Shown: one piece after another, positions 1 to 10,013 of the stretch
Layout of the letters: every line of letters starts with the position of its first letter
How positions within the stretch are numbered: the first letter of the stretch is position 1
DNA from: Nostoc sp. S4
GTDB taxonomy: Bacteria > Cyanobacteriota > Cyanobacteriia > Cyanobacteriales > Nostocaceae
DNA length: 64,000 nt
Direction: 5' to 3'
Assembly: GCA_029379225.1 (NCBI GenBank)
Contig: JAQYWR010000008.1
Span: 106,086 to 170,085, forward strand
Program-made: the position numbers and the translations under genes
The notes under the pieces: model-generated
The model's database searches: none
What the model was told of the DNA's origin: nothing
The model's input: the letters and a program-made list of their open reading frames with translations, nothing else

Positions 1-1153
1 CCAAGGGACTAGAACCAACCAGCAGCCACAACCAGGGTATAACTGCAATCAGAATTCCTGTAGAAATTAGAATCGGACGATTGCCAATTTTGTCTACTAC
101 TTTACCCCAGACAAGCAGCATTGCCATATGTGCCCCGGCTCGCAAACTGTTATAGAAAGTTACCCAACTCACATCCAGATTTAGCGTATCTAGCAAGTAA
201 AGGTTAAAAAATGGGGCACTGAGGTTAACCGCAAGCGCCCATAAGCCTAAATAAAGCAGAAACACCAAAAAATTAGAGTTTTTCCAGATGGTGCTAACTA
301 TATCGTTTTCTCGTGTCAGTATTTGCGGTAAAGAGACTTCTTCAGATGTTCCCTGAAGTTCATTTGGTGACGAGTCTACCTCAATCTCACTAGTTTGAGA
401 TGAGCTAGTATGATAGGTATTTTGTAATTGGGGATTCATATCTACCTGGAAATACTGACACCCCAAGCTGACAATTCCAAAGAAAATACCTACTAACAAA
501 ATTACTCCATAACCTTGGATCGGCCCCCCATACCAATGTGATACAGCTAGACCAGCTAAAGGCAAGCCTACCAACTCAGTGAGGTTGGCAAGGCTATTGC
601 GTAGCCCGAAATATCTGCCTCGCAATTGTCGTGGGACTAACATTGCTATCCAACTCAACCATGATGCAATTCCTAATCCTCCTAAAAGATGGGTGCATAC
701 GAGAATCGAGAGCGATAATATTACTAATTGGCTTGAATTGAGCCATCCCCAGCTATAGCTAGCAATGCCAATTACTAAAATTAACCACAGTAATCGAGCA
801 ATTCCGTGTGTCCGCAATGAATACTGAAAGCGGCTAGTGCTGCGTTCAGATAAGTAAGCACCTATAGGCTGAAACAGATGTAGCAGCATGGGAATAGAGG
901 ACATCATGCCAAAGACCACTGGACTGGCACCCAACCCCACCAAAAAATTACCCAGCATCACTCCACCAGTGGCAATAGAGAAAACTGCTGCGAAAATACC
1001 ATCGACAGTGGAAGCCCTCAAACTAGTGCGGCGCGCATCTTTAGAAATACGAGAATTGGGTCTTGAGGTCGGAGAAAGTGTTGCTGATGGTGAAACAATT
1101 TGGGCGATTTCTACAGAAACAGATGCATCTGTTTCAACCGGAACATAATCCAT
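1..1153 (-). CDS. MFS transporter, 3' end cut by window edge
   Basis: Reading the minus strand from ATG at 1153 gives an open frame of about 384 codons that runs off the window start. The first 45 or so residues are polar, followed by many hydrophobic helices. A central hydrophilic loop rich in Ser/Glu separates two helix bundles, as in 12-TM major facilitator proteins. The segment with VPRQLRGRYFGLRNS between helices resembles the cytoplasmic MFS loop, and VVDKIGNRPIL fits the second loop motif. The substrate is unknown. It lies 1.15 kb from the MAA operon on the opposite strand, so a role in MAA export is only a guess. Confidence 0.8.
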   Translation of the reverse strand, partial: MDYVPVETDASVSVEIAQIVSPSATLSPTSRPNSRISKDARRTSLRASTVDGIFAAVFSIATGGVMLGNFLVGLGASPVVFGMMSSIPMLLHLFQPIGAYLSERSTSRFQYSLRTHGIARLLWLILVIGIASYSWGWLNSSQLVILSLSILVCTHLLGGLGIASWLSWIAMLVPRQLRGRYFGLRNSLANLTELVGLPLAGLAVSHWYGGPIQGYGVILLVGIFFGIVSLGCQYFQVDMNPQLQNTYHTSSSQTSEIEVDSSPNELQGTSEEVSLPQILTRENDIVSTIWKNSNFLVFLLYLGLWALAVNLSAPFFNLYLLDTLNLDVSWVTFYNSLRAGAHMAMLLVWGKVVDKIGNRPILISTGILIAVIPWLWLLVGSSPL

Positions 1154-1458
1154 AAATCTAGTACTTAAGAAAATAATAGTGGAGCATCCCAATTAGAGCG
1201 TATCTATAAAATCCATCAAAAAGGAAGGGGAGAAAGAGAAATCCAAAGAGAACGCAATAGCTTGAAAACAGGAATTTCTCATCAAAACGCCTGAAATTAG
1301 CCGTATAAAGACTTACAAGAAATTTTTTCTTCAAAAAGAAGTTACTTGCCTAAACCTTTATCCCTAGGTAGGATACTTCAATGCGATAACAGTAACAAAT
1401 TGAACCAGTCAATTAGTAAACATTAAATAGTCTATTATGTATATTGTAGGAGCTGTTG

Positions 1459-1483
1459 ACCCACTAGTGTGACACTAATGGGT
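1459..1483. repeat. imperfect inverted repeat (ACCCA-TAGTG / CACTA-TGGGT)
   Basis: Two 5-bp blocks on each side pair with one C-A mismatch between them and a 3-nt loop, giving a compact 25-bp hairpin about 820 bp upstream of mysA. There is no T-tract on either side, so it is not an obvious terminator. It could be an operator or a structured RNA; its function is unknown. Confidence 0.4.
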
Positions 1484-1643
1484 GGGAGACTTAAATCCTA
1501 AAGAATAAATCGATCGCTAATAAGTGTTAAAAATTTTACCCAGATTATCAGCAACTTGTTAAATAACTGTTTATCTATGCGATTATTACACGAATGATAT
1601 CAGATTCTCCGGCCACCTAAAGATTAACTTTCTAAAAAACTGA

Positions 1644-1745
1644 CAAATAAAAAAACATCCCAAAATTTCTTGGGGGATGGGTGGTCTCACGCGTCCGATA
1701 TTCAGGACAGGCTTCTCTTGCATAAGAGGGATAATTTATTTTCTC
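1644..1745 (-). ncRNA. candidate small RNA ending in an intrinsic terminator
   Basis: On the minus strand three potential stems follow each other: CCTCTT-AAGAGA (around 1715-1730), GTCC-GGAC (around 1693-1708) and CATCCC-GGGATG (1656-1679). The last is followed directly by seven T residues (complement of 1649-1655), a typical Rho-independent end. No minus-strand ORF lies upstream in this spacer, so the terminator needs a transcript of its own. I do not recognise it as Yfr1 (no ACTCCTCACAC) or another named RNA. The 5' end is not defined by sequence alone. Confidence 0.4.
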
Positions 1746-2302
1746 GAGATCCTTAAATAAAAATAAAATATCAAGCTGTCTAATCCTCAAAATCTACTTT
1801 TTTTTGTTTGAAATCTACCTTTGGTGTAGGTGCAATATTTGAAAAATAGTGATATGTTAAATAATGTAAACAAGTGTCTAAGCTTCTTGAGCAAGTAAAA
1901 TCATTCTTCTAGCTTGCCTATAACCGACTATTCACCTACTCCAAATCCATAATTCTTTGGCTAGACATAGCGTTAACAGTCTGATAATCTGAGAAAAACT
2001 ATCAAGTTTTGTTGCTGAAATTTGCAGTATCCTTAAGGTCAAGCGAAGACTTAAGGTCTTTTGCTGTCCTGATGAAATGACAGTAGATGCACTTCATCTT
2101 AAATAGTGCTATATTTTGTGATTTCTAAATCTGCAATCCAACAAAATTTCATTCAGATATGCCTTTTTTCCTTGCGAATTACAGGCAATTTACTTGTGAG
2201 AGAATTTTTGCAAGTTAAGTCATCATGTTTTGAGAAGTACTTACACTTCTTAATAGCATCTACATCAAAGTTACAATTTATTTCAACTAGAGGGTAAAAT
2301 TT

Positions 2303-3535
2303 GTGAGCATCGTTCAAACAAAACTTCAAGTTACTGAAACTAAATTTCACGTAGAGGCTTATGAAAAGATTGAGTACGACTTAGTTTATGTAGATGGTGT
2401 TTTTGATATTGCTAATCCAGAACTTGCAGAGACATATAAAAGTTTTGGCAGATGCTTGGCTGTTATAGATACTAATGTCAACCATTTTTACAGTACTCAG
2501 ATTGAGAAATATTTCCGGTATTACGGCATTGATTTAAGGGTTTTTGCTGTGACAATTAGCGAACCAAACAAATCTATGCAAACCTTTGACAAAATTATAG
2601 ATGTGTTCGCAGACTTCAAGTTAGTCCGGAAAGAACCAGTGTTAGTTATCGGTGGTGGTTTAATTACAGATGTTGTTGGTTTTGCTTGTTCTACCTATCG
2701 CCGTAGTAGTAACTACATCCGGATTCCTACTACTTTGATTGGTTTAATTGATGCCAGCGTCGCTATTAAGGTAGCAGTTAACCATAAAAAACTGAAAAAT
2801 CGTTTGGGTGCTTATCACGCTTCTCAAAAAGTCTTTTTAGACTTTTCTCTGCTGCGAACATTACCAACAAATCAAGTGCGTAATGGGATGGCAGAATTAG
2901 TCAAAATTGCTGTAGTTGCTCAAAAGGATGTGTTTGAGTGGTTAGAAAAGTATGGCAAAGAATTGCTTGACACTCACTTTGGGAACATTGATGCAACTCC
3001 ACAGATTAAACAAATTGCTCACCGTCTGACTTACGAAGCGATCAAAAAAATGTTGGAGCTAGAAGTACCCAACCTGCGCGAACTAAATTTGGACAGAGCA
3101 ATAGCTTATGGACATACCTGGAGTCCGACTTTAGAACTTGCACCACACATCCCGATGTTTCACGGACATGCGGTGAGTATTGATATGGCTTTATCTGCAA
3201 CCATCGCAGCCAATAGAGGCTACATCACAATTGAAGAACGCGATCGCATTTTAGGATTAATCAGCGATTTGGGGTTGGCTCTCGACCATCCTTTATTGGA
3301 TGAAGAACTGTTATGGAATGCTACCGAGTCTATCACCCTAACACGAGATGGTTTGTTAAGAGCTGCAATGCCCAGACCAATTGGTACTTGCTTCTATATG
3401 AATGATTTAACAAGGGAAGAATTGGCACAAGGTTTAGCAGAACATAAGCAGCTTTGCGTTACCTATCCTCGTGGTGGTGAAGGTGTAGATATGTACCCCG
3501 TTTATCAGACAGAACTTGTTGGGAGTACAATATAA
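2303..3535 (+). CDS. mysA: demethyl-4-deoxygadusol synthase (MAA pathway)
   Basis: A 410-aa sugar-phosphate cyclase of the dehydroquinate-synthase superfamily. It makes demethyl-4-deoxygadusol from sedoheptulose 7-phosphate, the first step to mycosporine-like amino acids. The NAD-binding Gly-rich motif [12 protein letters not shown] starts near residue 117. Candidate metal ligands are Glu198 (NGMAELVK), His271 (AYGHTW) and His287/His289 (FHGHAV). Length equals that recalled for cyanobacterial MysA. The start is GTG, with AGAGGG about 8 nt upstream. It overlaps mysB by one base (TAATG), so the two are translationally coupled. The related 2-epi-5-epi-valiolone synthases are close in sequence, but the following mysB and mysC decide the call. 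Confidence 0.96.
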   Translation: MSIVQTKLQVTETKFHVEAYEKIEYDLVYVDGVFDIANPELAETYKSFGRCLAVIDTNVNHFYSTQIEKYFRYYGIDLRVFAVTISEPNKSMQTFDKIIDVFADFKLVRKEPVLVIGGGLITDVVGFACSTYRRSSNYIRIPTTLIGLIDASVAIKVAVNHKKLKNRLGAYHASQKVFLDFSLLRTLPTNQVRNGMAELVKIAVVAQKDVFEWLEKYGKELLDTHFGNIDATPQIKQIAHRLTYEAIKKMLELEVPNLRELNLDRAIAYGHTWSPTLELAPHIPMFHGHAVSIDMALSATIAANRGYITIEERDRILGLISDLGLALDHPLLDEELLWNATESITLTRDGLLRAAMPRPIGTCFYMNDLTREELAQGLAEHKQLCVTYPRGGEGVDMYPVYQTELVGSTI

Positions 3536-4371
3536 TGTCTACTACAATTGCCAAGCCTACAGCTAGACCTGTCACGCCAGTAGGAATCTTAGCAAAGACG
3601 TTAGAAGCTATTGTCCAAGAAATTAACCAACGCCCAGACTTACCTGCGGAGTTAGTCGCTAACCTCTATCAAGCATGGTGTTTGGCAGCTGGTTTAGATC
3701 CTTACTTGGAAGAATATACTACCCCCGAATCAGCGGCTTTAACTGCACTTGCCGAAAAAACATCAAATGAAGCATGGCAAGAACACTTTAGTGAAGGAAC
3801 AACAGTACGACCTCTAGAGCAAGAAATGCTATCAGGTCATGTAGAAGGGCAAACCTTGAAAATGTTTGTTCACATGACTAAAGCCAAAAAAGTACTGGAA
3901 ATAGGGATGTTCACAGGTTATTCTGCACTGGCAATGGCAGAAGCATTACCAAAAGACGGAGTGCTAGTCGCCTGCGAAGTAGATCCCTTTGCCGCAGAAG
4001 TTGCCCAAGCGGCTTTTAATCAATCTCCTGACGGTCAAAAAATTCGTGTGGAATTAGGGTCAGCTTTGCAAACTTTAGAAAAGTTGGTAGCAGCTGGAGA
4101 ATCATTCGATCTAGTGTTTATTGACGCAGATAAAAAGGAGTACATAACCTACTTCCAAACATTGCTAGATACTAATTTGCTAGCACCATCAGGATTTATT
4201 TGTGTAGATAATACACTGCTGCAAGGAGAGGTTTATTTACCTGGACAACAACGCACCGCCAACGGCGAAGCGATCGCTCAATTTAATCGTGCTGTAGCAC
4301 TCGATCCTCGCGTAGAACAGGTAATATTACCACTACGGGATGGCTTGACAATTATCCGCAAAGCTGCGTGA
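3535..4371 (+). CDS. mysB: O-methyltransferase making 4-deoxygadusol
   Basis: A 278-aa class I SAM-dependent methyltransferase of the caffeoyl-CoA O-methyltransferase type. Motif I reads EIGMFTGYSALAMA near residue 122. The acidic end of the second strand is ACEVDP, and the metal/catalytic segment is FDLVFIDADKKEY followed by FICVDNTLLQGEV. In the MAA pathway it methylates demethyl-4-deoxygadusol to 4-deoxygadusol. The N-terminal 60 residues are an extra helical region, as is usual for MysB. It is coupled to mysA by a one-base overlap, and mysC follows within 6 bp. Confidence 0.95.
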   Translation: MSTTIAKPTARPVTPVGILAKTLEAIVQEINQRPDLPAELVANLYQAWCLAAGLDPYLEEYTTPESAALTALAEKTSNEAWQEHFSEGTTVRPLEQEMLSGHVEGQTLKMFVHMTKAKKVLEIGMFTGYSALAMAEALPKDGVLVACEVDPFAAEVAQAAFNQSPDGQKIRVELGSALQTLEKLVAAGESFDLVFIDADKKEYITYFQTLLDTNLLAPSGFICVDNTLLQGEVYLPGQQRTANGEAIAQFNRAVALDPRVEQVILPLRDGLTIIRKAA

Positions 4372-4377
4372 TTGAGT

Positions 4378-5772
4378 ATGGCACAATCTATTTCTGTTTC
4401 TGGTTCACCTGCTATAGAGTCTTTTCCTTTAGAGACCAAAATAGCCGTAATTATCCAAAACATTTTAACTTTGGCTCTGCTATTATTAGCACTGCCAATC
4501 AATGCCACCATTGTTTTAGTAACTTTGTTTTGGCATATTCTCTCGCGTCCTTTTCAACATTCAGCGACCAAAGCAGCAAACCCGAAAAATATCTTAATTA
4601 GTGGTGCTAAAATGACCAAAGCTTTACAGCTAGCGCGGTCATTCCATAATGCTGGACACAGAGTTGTGCTGCTAGAAACTCACAAATATTGGCTATCTGG
4701 GCATCGATTTTCTCAAGCCGTGGACAAGTTTTATACTGTTCCAGCGCCCCAAGAAAACCCAGAACGCTATACCCAGGCTTTGATAGACATCATCAAACAA
4801 GAAAATATTGATGTCTATATTCCAGTCACCAGTCCAGTGGGCAGCTACTACGACTCCTTGGCCAAACCATCGCTGTCGGAGTACTGTGAAGTATTTCACT
4901 TTGATGCAGATATTACCCAGAAATTGGATGATAAATTTGAGCTTGCCGAAACAGCGCGATCGCTTGGTTTATCAGTACCTAAATCTTTCAAAATTACCTC
5001 TGCCGAACAAGTTCTAAATTTCGACTTCTCTGGGGAATCTCGCAAATATATCCTCAAGAGTATTCCTTACGACTCAGTACGGCGTTTAGACTTAACTAAG
5101 CTCCCTTGTGCTACCCCTGAAGAAACAGCCGCATTCGTCAAAAGCTTGCCAATTAGTCCGGAAAAGTCTTGGATTATGCAAGAATTTATTCCTGGTGAGG
5201 AATTTTGCACCCATAGCACCGTTCGGGATGGAGAATTACGATTGCACTGCTGCTGTGAATCTTCAGCCTTTCAAGTCAACTATGAAAACGTTGAAAATTC
5301 CCAAATCAGGGAATGGGTAAGGCATTTCGTCAAAGAACTGAAACTTACAGGACAGATTTCCTTTGACTTTATTCAAGCTGAGGATGGCACAGTTTACGCT
5401 ATTGAGTGTAATCCCCGCACACACTCTGCAATTACTACTTTCTATGACCATCCCAAAGTTGCTCAAGCCTACCTCGATGGAGAACCGATGGCTGAAACAT
5501 TACAGCCATTACCAAATAGTAAACCCACCTATTGGACTTACCATGAAGTTTGGCGTTTGACTGGTATCCGTTCTTTCACACAATTGAGAAAATGGATTAG
5601 AAATATTTGGCGGGGAACTGATGCAATTTATAAACCAGACGATCCCTTACCATTTTTAATGGTGCATCACTGGCAAATTCCCTTACTCTTGCTGAATAAT
5701 CTACGCAAACTTAAAGGCTGGACGCGGATAGATTTCAATATCGGGAAATTAGTCGAATTGGGAGGAGATTAA
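4378..5772 (+). CDS. mysC: ATP-grasp ligase forming mycosporine-glycine
   Basis: 464 aa from ATG 4378; a TTG at 4372 directly after the mysB stop would add two residues. An N-terminal hydrophobic stretch (about residues 20-50) suggests membrane association. It is followed by an ATP-grasp fold with lid and metal-binding segments: SWIMQEFIPGEEF near residue 265 and SFDFIQAEDGTVYAIECNPR, where the E..NPR block binds Mg-ATP. The enzyme joins glycine to 4-deoxygadusol. It is the third gene of the coupled mysABC unit. A 220-bp gap with an inverted-repeat element separates it from mysD. Confidence 0.95.
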   Translation: MAQSISVSGSPAIESFPLETKIAVIIQNILTLALLLLALPINATIVLVTLFWHILSRPFQHSATKAANPKNILISGAKMTKALQLARSFHNAGHRVVLLETHKYWLSGHRFSQAVDKFYTVPAPQENPERYTQALIDIIKQENIDVYIPVTSPVGSYYDSLAKPSLSEYCEVFHFDADITQKLDDKFELAETARSLGLSVPKSFKITSAEQVLNFDFSGESRKYILKSIPYDSVRRLDLTKLPCATPEETAAFVKSLPISPEKSWIMQEFIPGEEFCTHSTVRDGELRLHCCCESSAFQVNYENVENSQIREWVRHFVKELKLTGQISFDFIQAEDGTVYAIECNPRTHSAITTFYDHPKVAQAYLDGEPMAETLQPLPNSKPTYWTYHEVWRLTGIRSFTQLRKWIRNIWRGTDAIYKPDDPLPFLMVHHWQIPLLLLNNLRKLKGWTRIDFNIGKLVELGGD

Positions 5773-5804
5773 TACCGAGGCTGAGTAAAAGTATGATTTA
5801 GGAT

Positions 5805-5952
5805 CACGCAGAGGCGCAGAGTCGCAGAGGAAGAGAATGAGAGTTTGAACTATTTTGGTGTTGCACAAATAACAAATGAAATTTTTCTAAAACTCCTCAT
5901 TCTCTCTGCGCCTTTGCGCCTCTGCGTGTTAGCGAAGCGGGGCGTAGCCCGA
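5805..5952. repeat. MITE-like inverted repeat plus REP-like unit inside the MAA operon
   Basis: The arms CACGCAGAGGCGCAGAG (from 5805) and CTCTGCGTG-type sequence (ending 5938) form an imperfect inverted repeat about 134 bp long with arms of roughly 35 bp. It continues directly into GCGAAGCGGGGCGTAGCCCG, a GC-rich REP-like unit. Both sequence types recur across Nostoc genomes as far as I recall. It lies in the mysC-mysD gap, where the transcript could fold into a long stem and reduce read-through. Confidence 0.75.
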
Positions 5953-5992
5953 TAAATTATCCAAGGCTAAACAGTAGATAAGAACATAAACC

Positions 5993-7024
5993 ATGCCAGT
6001 ACTTCGTATCCTTCATTTAGTTGGCTCTGCACAGGATGATTTTTACTGTGATTTGTCACGCCTTTATGCCCAAGAGTGTTTAGCAGCAACAGCAGATGCA
6101 TCGCGCTATGACTTCCAAATTGCATACATTACACCCGATGGCCAGTGGCGATTTCCTCAGTCTCTCAGCCCTGAAGATATTGCCGAGGCGAAACCGATTC
6201 CTCTGTTTGATGCCATAGAATTTCTCACAGGGCAAAACATTGACATCATGTTACCACACATGTTTTGTATTCCTGGAATGACTCACTACCGGGCCCTATT
6301 CGACTTGCTGAAGATCCCTTATATAGGTAATACTCCAGATCTGATGGCAATAACGGCTCACAAAGCCAGAACCAAAGCAATTGTCGAAGCAGCAGGGGTG
6401 AAAGTACCTCGTGGAGAACTGTTGCGCCAAGGAGATGTTCCAACAATTACACCGCCAGCAATTATCAAACCTGTAAATTCTGACAACTCTCTAGGGGTGA
6501 CTTTAGTCAAAGAGGCTGCTGAGTATGATGCAGCTTTGAAAAAAGCATTTGAACATGCTTCGGAGGTGATTGTAGAAACATTCATCGAAGTCGGTCGAGA
6601 AGTCAGATGTGGGATCGTTGTTAAAGACGGGGAATTAATCGGTTTACCCCTAGAAGAGTATCTGATAGACCCCCACGAAAAACCTATCCGCAGCTATGCT
6701 GATAAACTCATACGAACGGACGATGGAAACTTGGGTTACGCCGCTAAAGGTAATAAAAAGTCTTGGATTGTAGATCCTAATGACCCAAGCACCCAAAAGG
6801 TTCAGGAAGTGGCTAAAAAGTGTCATCACGCTTTAGGCTGTCGCCACTATAGTTTATTTGACTTTCGCATCGACCCAGAGGGACAACCTTGGTTTTTAGA
6901 AGCCGGCTTGTATTGTTCTTTTGCCCATAAAAGTGTGATTTCGTCTATGGCCAAAGTAGCAGGAATTCCCCTAGATGAGTTATTGATAATGGCTATCAAT
7001 GAAACGTTGGGCAGTAAGAAATAG
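5993..7024 (+). CDS. mysD: D-Ala-D-Ala ligase-like enzyme making disubstituted MAAs
   Basis: A 343-aa ATP-grasp protein of the D-alanine-D-alanine ligase family. The N-terminal domain includes DIMLPHMFCIPGMTHYRALF and IPYIGNTPDLMAITAHKARTK. The ATP-grasp core has PAIIKPVNSDNSLGVTLVKEA (near residue 158), EVIVETFIEVGREVRCGIV and the metal-binding FDFRIDPEGQPWFLEAG. In the MAA pathway MysD condenses a second amino acid (serine, threonine or another) with mycosporine-glycine to give imino-MAAs such as shinorine or porphyra-334. The amino acid used here cannot be read from the sequence. A housekeeping ddl is less likely because of the position after mysABC. Confidence 0.93.
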   Translation: MPVLRILHLVGSAQDDFYCDLSRLYAQECLAATADASRYDFQIAYITPDGQWRFPQSLSPEDIAEAKPIPLFDAIEFLTGQNIDIMLPHMFCIPGMTHYRALFDLLKIPYIGNTPDLMAITAHKARTKAIVEAAGVKVPRGELLRQGDVPTITPPAIIKPVNSDNSLGVTLVKEAAEYDAALKKAFEHASEVIVETFIEVGREVRCGIVVKDGELIGLPLEEYLIDPHEKPIRSYADKLIRTDDGNLGYAAKGNKKSWIVDPNDPSTQKVQEVAKKCHHALGCRHYSLFDFRIDPEGQPWFLEAGLYCSFAHKSVISSMAKVAGIPLDELLIMAINETLGSKK

Positions 7025-7128
7025 AATTTGCTTGAAGTTGGGTGACAAAAGTAGACTTATCTTTTTTATGAGAAATTGCTACATATTTTTTTAATTAGTA
7101 CTTATTTTTTGTGGATTGTCATTAATTA

Positions 7129-7641
7129 CTACTGCTGTAAATATTGCTCATAACCGAGTTGTTCTAGTTTGGTTTGCTTGGCGATTACTGATTCTGATAG
7201 GGTTTGGCGATATCGTTGGACTTTTTCTAGCAATTCTGATTGCCCTGTTGCAAGTATTTGTACTGCTAAAAGTCCAGCATTTTTGGCATTACCGATCGCC
7301 ACTGTAGCTACGGGAATACCAGCAGGCATTTGTACTATTGAATACAAAGAATCTAGCCCTTGCAAGTAACGGGTAGGTACAGGAACACCGATAACCGGAA
7401 GGGGAGTTAAAGAGGCTACCATTCCAGGTAGATGAGCAGCACCACCCGCACCAGCAATAATTACCTTAATACCGCGTTGGTGTGCGAGTTTAGCATATTC
7501 CACCATGCGTTCTGGGGTACGATGAGCCGAAACAATCGCCACTTCACTTTCGATGCCAAATTCGTCACAAATTGCGATCGCGTCTTTCATAGTGGGCAAA
7601 TCGGAATCGCTGCCCATGATAATACCAACTAAAGGAGTCAT
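7129..7641 (-). CDS. purE: N5-carboxyaminoimidazole ribonucleotide mutase
   Basis: 170-aa PurE of de novo purine synthesis, converting N5-CAIR to CAIR. The signature [13 protein letters not shown] lies at the N terminus, followed by [28 protein letters not shown] and the [29 protein letters not shown] core. The open frame extends 28 codons further upstream, but the conserved family start is [12 protein letters not shown] at 7641, preceded by an AG-rich stretch. It is divergent from nagA with 66 bp between the starts. Confidence 0.95.
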   Translation of the reverse strand: MTPLVGIIMGSDSDLPTMKDAIAICDEFGIESEVAIVSAHRTPERMVEYAKLAHQRGIKVIIAGAGGAAHLPGMVASLTPLPVIGVPVPTRYLQGLDSLYSIVQMPAGIPVATVAIGNAKNAGLLAVQILATGQSELLEKVQRYRQTLSESVIAKQTKLEQLGYEQYLQQ

Positions 7642-7707
7642 AGAATTTTGGATTAACGAGCGATTGTTCAATCTAAAATCAGATTTAGCTATATTCTCCT
7701 GAATGTG

Positions 7708-8877
7708 ATGACTCAAGCAACACAAAGTGCCTTACAAATTATCAATGCTAGAGTGCCTGGTTACAAAGATTTGCAAATGCTCTTAATTAATCGAGAGGGG
7801 ATAATCGAGCAAATCTTGCCAATGAGTACAGTAGAGATGTACAGCGATGCAACCGTACTAAATGTAGCAGGTGACTGGATTTCTCTTGGCGGCATTGATT
7901 TGCAAATTAACGGTGCGTTGGGATTGGCATTTCCTGATTTAAGGACTCAAAACGCTCATCTTCTAGAGAAAATAACCCAATATTTGTGGGATGTAGGAGT
8001 AGATGGATTTTTACCGACACTCGTAACAACTTCGGTAGAAAATATTCAGCGATCGCTCGCGGTTATTGCTAATTTTACTGAAAAAGAGAGCTTGAGGGGA
8101 AGGTTGTGCGCCAAAATTCTCGGAGTACATCTAGAAGGGCCATTTTTAAATGTCCAAAAGCGCGGCGCACACCCAGCAGAGTACCTGTTACCCTTAACGA
8201 TTGACGAGGTAAAGCGGGTTTTGGGAGATTACGCCCAGGTTGTGAAAGTTATTACCTTAGCGCCAGAATTAGATCCTACTGGTGAAGTAATTCCATATTT
8301 GCGTTCTTTGGGGATTACTGTTAGTTTAGGACATTCCCAGGCAACGGCTGCCCAAGCACAACGCGCCTTTGAACTAGGTGCAACGATGGTAACCCATGCT
8401 TTCAATACTATGCCACCACTACATCATCGCGAACCTGGGTTATTAGGAGCAGCAATTATCCATCCAGATGTGATGTGTAGTTTTATTGCCGATGGAGAGC
8501 ATGTTTCGCCCACTATGCTGCAAATTTTACTGCGTGCTAGCTATCAAGAAAAGGGGCTATTTCTGGTTAGCGATGCCCTGGCACCTCTGGGATTACCCGA
8601 TGGAGTGTATCCTTGGGACACTCGGCAAATTGAAGTCAAAAACGGTACGGCACGATTACCAGATGGCACATTATCAGGAACTACTTTACCGTTGTTGGTG
8701 GGGGTGCAGAATTTGGTGAAGTGGGGAATTTGTAACGTAGAAAGTGCGATTTTATTAGCTACCAATGCACCTAGAGAAGCAATTGGCTTATCAGGAATTG
8801 TTTCACTTCAAACCGCCAACTTATTACGCTGGCATTGGGATCGACAAACAAAAGAACTATCTTGGCAACGATTATAA
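7708..8877 (+). CDS. nagA: N-acetylglucosamine-6-phosphate deacetylase
   Basis: A 389-aa amidohydrolase. The N terminus carries [14 protein letters not shown] and the metal-binding segment is [16 protein letters not shown]. The family's HNAMSP region appears as [16 protein letters not shown], after [12 protein letters not shown]. The catalytic Asp is in [10 protein letters not shown], and LSGTTLPL is the C-terminal marker. It deacetylates GlcNAc-6-P in amino-sugar and cell-wall recycling. An adjacent GTG at 7705 is an alternative start. It is divergent from purE and shows no operon partner. Confidence 0.9.
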   Translation: MTQATQSALQIINARVPGYKDLQMLLINREGIIEQILPMSTVEMYSDATVLNVAGDWISLGGIDLQINGALGLAFPDLRTQNAHLLEKITQYLWDVGVDGFLPTLVTTSVENIQRSLAVIANFTEKESLRGRLCAKILGVHLEGPFLNVQKRGAHPAEYLLPLTIDEVKRVLGDYAQVVKVITLAPELDPTGEVIPYLRSLGITVSLGHSQATAAQAQRAFELGATMVTHAFNTMPPLHHREPGLLGAAIIHPDVMCSFIADGEHVSPTMLQILLRASYQEKGLFLVSDALAPLGLPDGVYPWDTRQIEVKNGTARLPDGTLSGTTLPLLVGVQNLVKWGICNVESAILLATNAPREAIGLSGIVSLQTANLLRWHWDRQTKELSWQRL

Positions 8878-9172
8878 AATTTTCTGTTGGGGAGCGATCG
8901 CTTGGCGTCATGTTTGCCAACTATATTACAGCAATTTTACGTAAATTTACAATCATAACTCACTTTTTCTCACCGACAGAGCGATCGGTCTAGGAGTATA
9001 AATAATTTAATTTCTAATAAAATTACACAGATAAGTAAGTCGGCACAATAAAACCAAACTATGTGAATAAAAATTAACTAGGCTAAAACCCTCTTCCCTT
9101 CTGCCTCCTGCCTCAAAACCCGTAACTTTGTACTTCATGCAAATGAAAACTGCTGTAAACATTAGAGGAATA
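8878..9172. other. spacer without recognised features
   Basis: Contains HIP1 octamers and a CT-rich tract (CTTCTGCCTCCTGCCT) near 9096 that is a common Nostoc spacer word. No hairpin or RNA gene was recognised. Confidence 0.5.
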
Positions 9173-9997
9173 ATGAACCAAAAAGTAGTTTCTAGAGAAT
9201 ATAAACTTTTACTCTATAAAGATTTATTTATTGGTGACGAACAACAAGTGTTAAAAAAATCTCAGGAGTTTTGGCACGATTTTTCACAAGCTATTAATAG
9301 TATTGTCATTGGTATTAAGGGCGATTTAGATGGGATTGAAGATAGGCGAATTATCAGATTTTATGACACTGATGAGTATATTATCAACTCCAATAGTTAT
9401 ATACTGCGTGAGAGACAGGATGTGACTAATGATGAAAGAGAAATAACTCTAAAATTTCGTCATCCAGACCGCTATATTTCTCAAGACCGCGAAATGAATA
9501 CAGGAAAGCCAAAATTTGAAGAAGATATTAAAGCTCCTTTTGGAGTATTATACAGCTTCTCTGATACTCAAAAAATCTTGATAACCAAAAAACTCAACAA
9601 AATGGAAGATGCTGCCAACTTATACCCAGATTTGGTAGATAAATTGAGTTCTTTTAAAGAAGAGGAAAATATCAGAATTATAGGAGTTACTATCTGTGAA
9701 CTAGTAGTCAAAGGAGCAAAATTCCAAATCAGACAAGAACCCAGGCTAGACTCAAACTGTGCTTTGATTATTTGGTATCAAAACGATGGCGATCGCAATA
9801 GTCCCGTAGCAGTTGAATTTAGCTTTAAGTACGAGGATGAAAACGAAAGATATACCAGAAAACTAGCTCAAAGAGCTTATGACGTATTCTCCAAACTGGA
9901 AAAACTAGAGCCTTGGGTAGATTTAAATTCCGATACAAAGACAGCTTATATTTATAAGTTAGATGCACTCTTAAAACAGGCTGAAACCAGGGTTTGA
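9173..9997 (+). CDS. CYTH-like domain protein, function unknown
   Basis: 274 aa from ATG 9173, which has AGAGGA just upstream; in-frame starts exist at 9128, 9137 and 9143. Charged beta-strand segments such as SREYKLLLY, SYILRERQ, REITLKFRHPDRY, KFEEDIKAP and VAVEFSFKY show the alternating Glu/Arg/Lys pattern of CYTH (triphosphate tunnel) proteins. Those bind or hydrolyse triphosphates or thiamine-type polyphosphates. The exact ExExK start motif is only approximate (SREYK), so the assignment is tentative. It stands alone, convergent with cobK 16 bp away. Confidence 0.55.
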   Translation: MNQKVVSREYKLLLYKDLFIGDEQQVLKKSQEFWHDFSQAINSIVIGIKGDLDGIEDRRIIRFYDTDEYIINSNSYILRERQDVTNDEREITLKFRHPDRYISQDREMNTGKPKFEEDIKAPFGVLYSFSDTQKILITKKLNKMEDAANLYPDLVDKLSSFKEEENIRIIGVTICELVVKGAKFQIRQEPRLDSNCALIIWYQNDGDRNSPVAVEFSFKYEDENERYTRKLAQRAYDVFSKLEKLEPWVDLNSDTKTAYIYKLDALLKQAETRV

Positions 9998-10013
9998 GAC
10001 TGAATGAGGAAGA

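Larger units (their letters stand above)
1154..2302. other. long spacer upstream of the MAA operon
   Basis: No convincing protein gene is present; two short overlapping frames at 2106-2350 have no family features and sit in the mysA leader. The spacer holds an imperfect hairpin at 1459-1483, a candidate minus-strand small RNA at 1644-1745, and presumably the mysA promoter. AGAGGG at 2289-2294 is the probable mysA ribosome binding site. Confidence 0.6.

Noticed and set aside
2106..2350. Two overlapping short ORFs (plus 2106-2297, minus 2153-2350) before mysA
   Set aside because: No motif, Lys/Phe/Ser-rich composition typical of AT-rich spacer, and position in the mysA leader.
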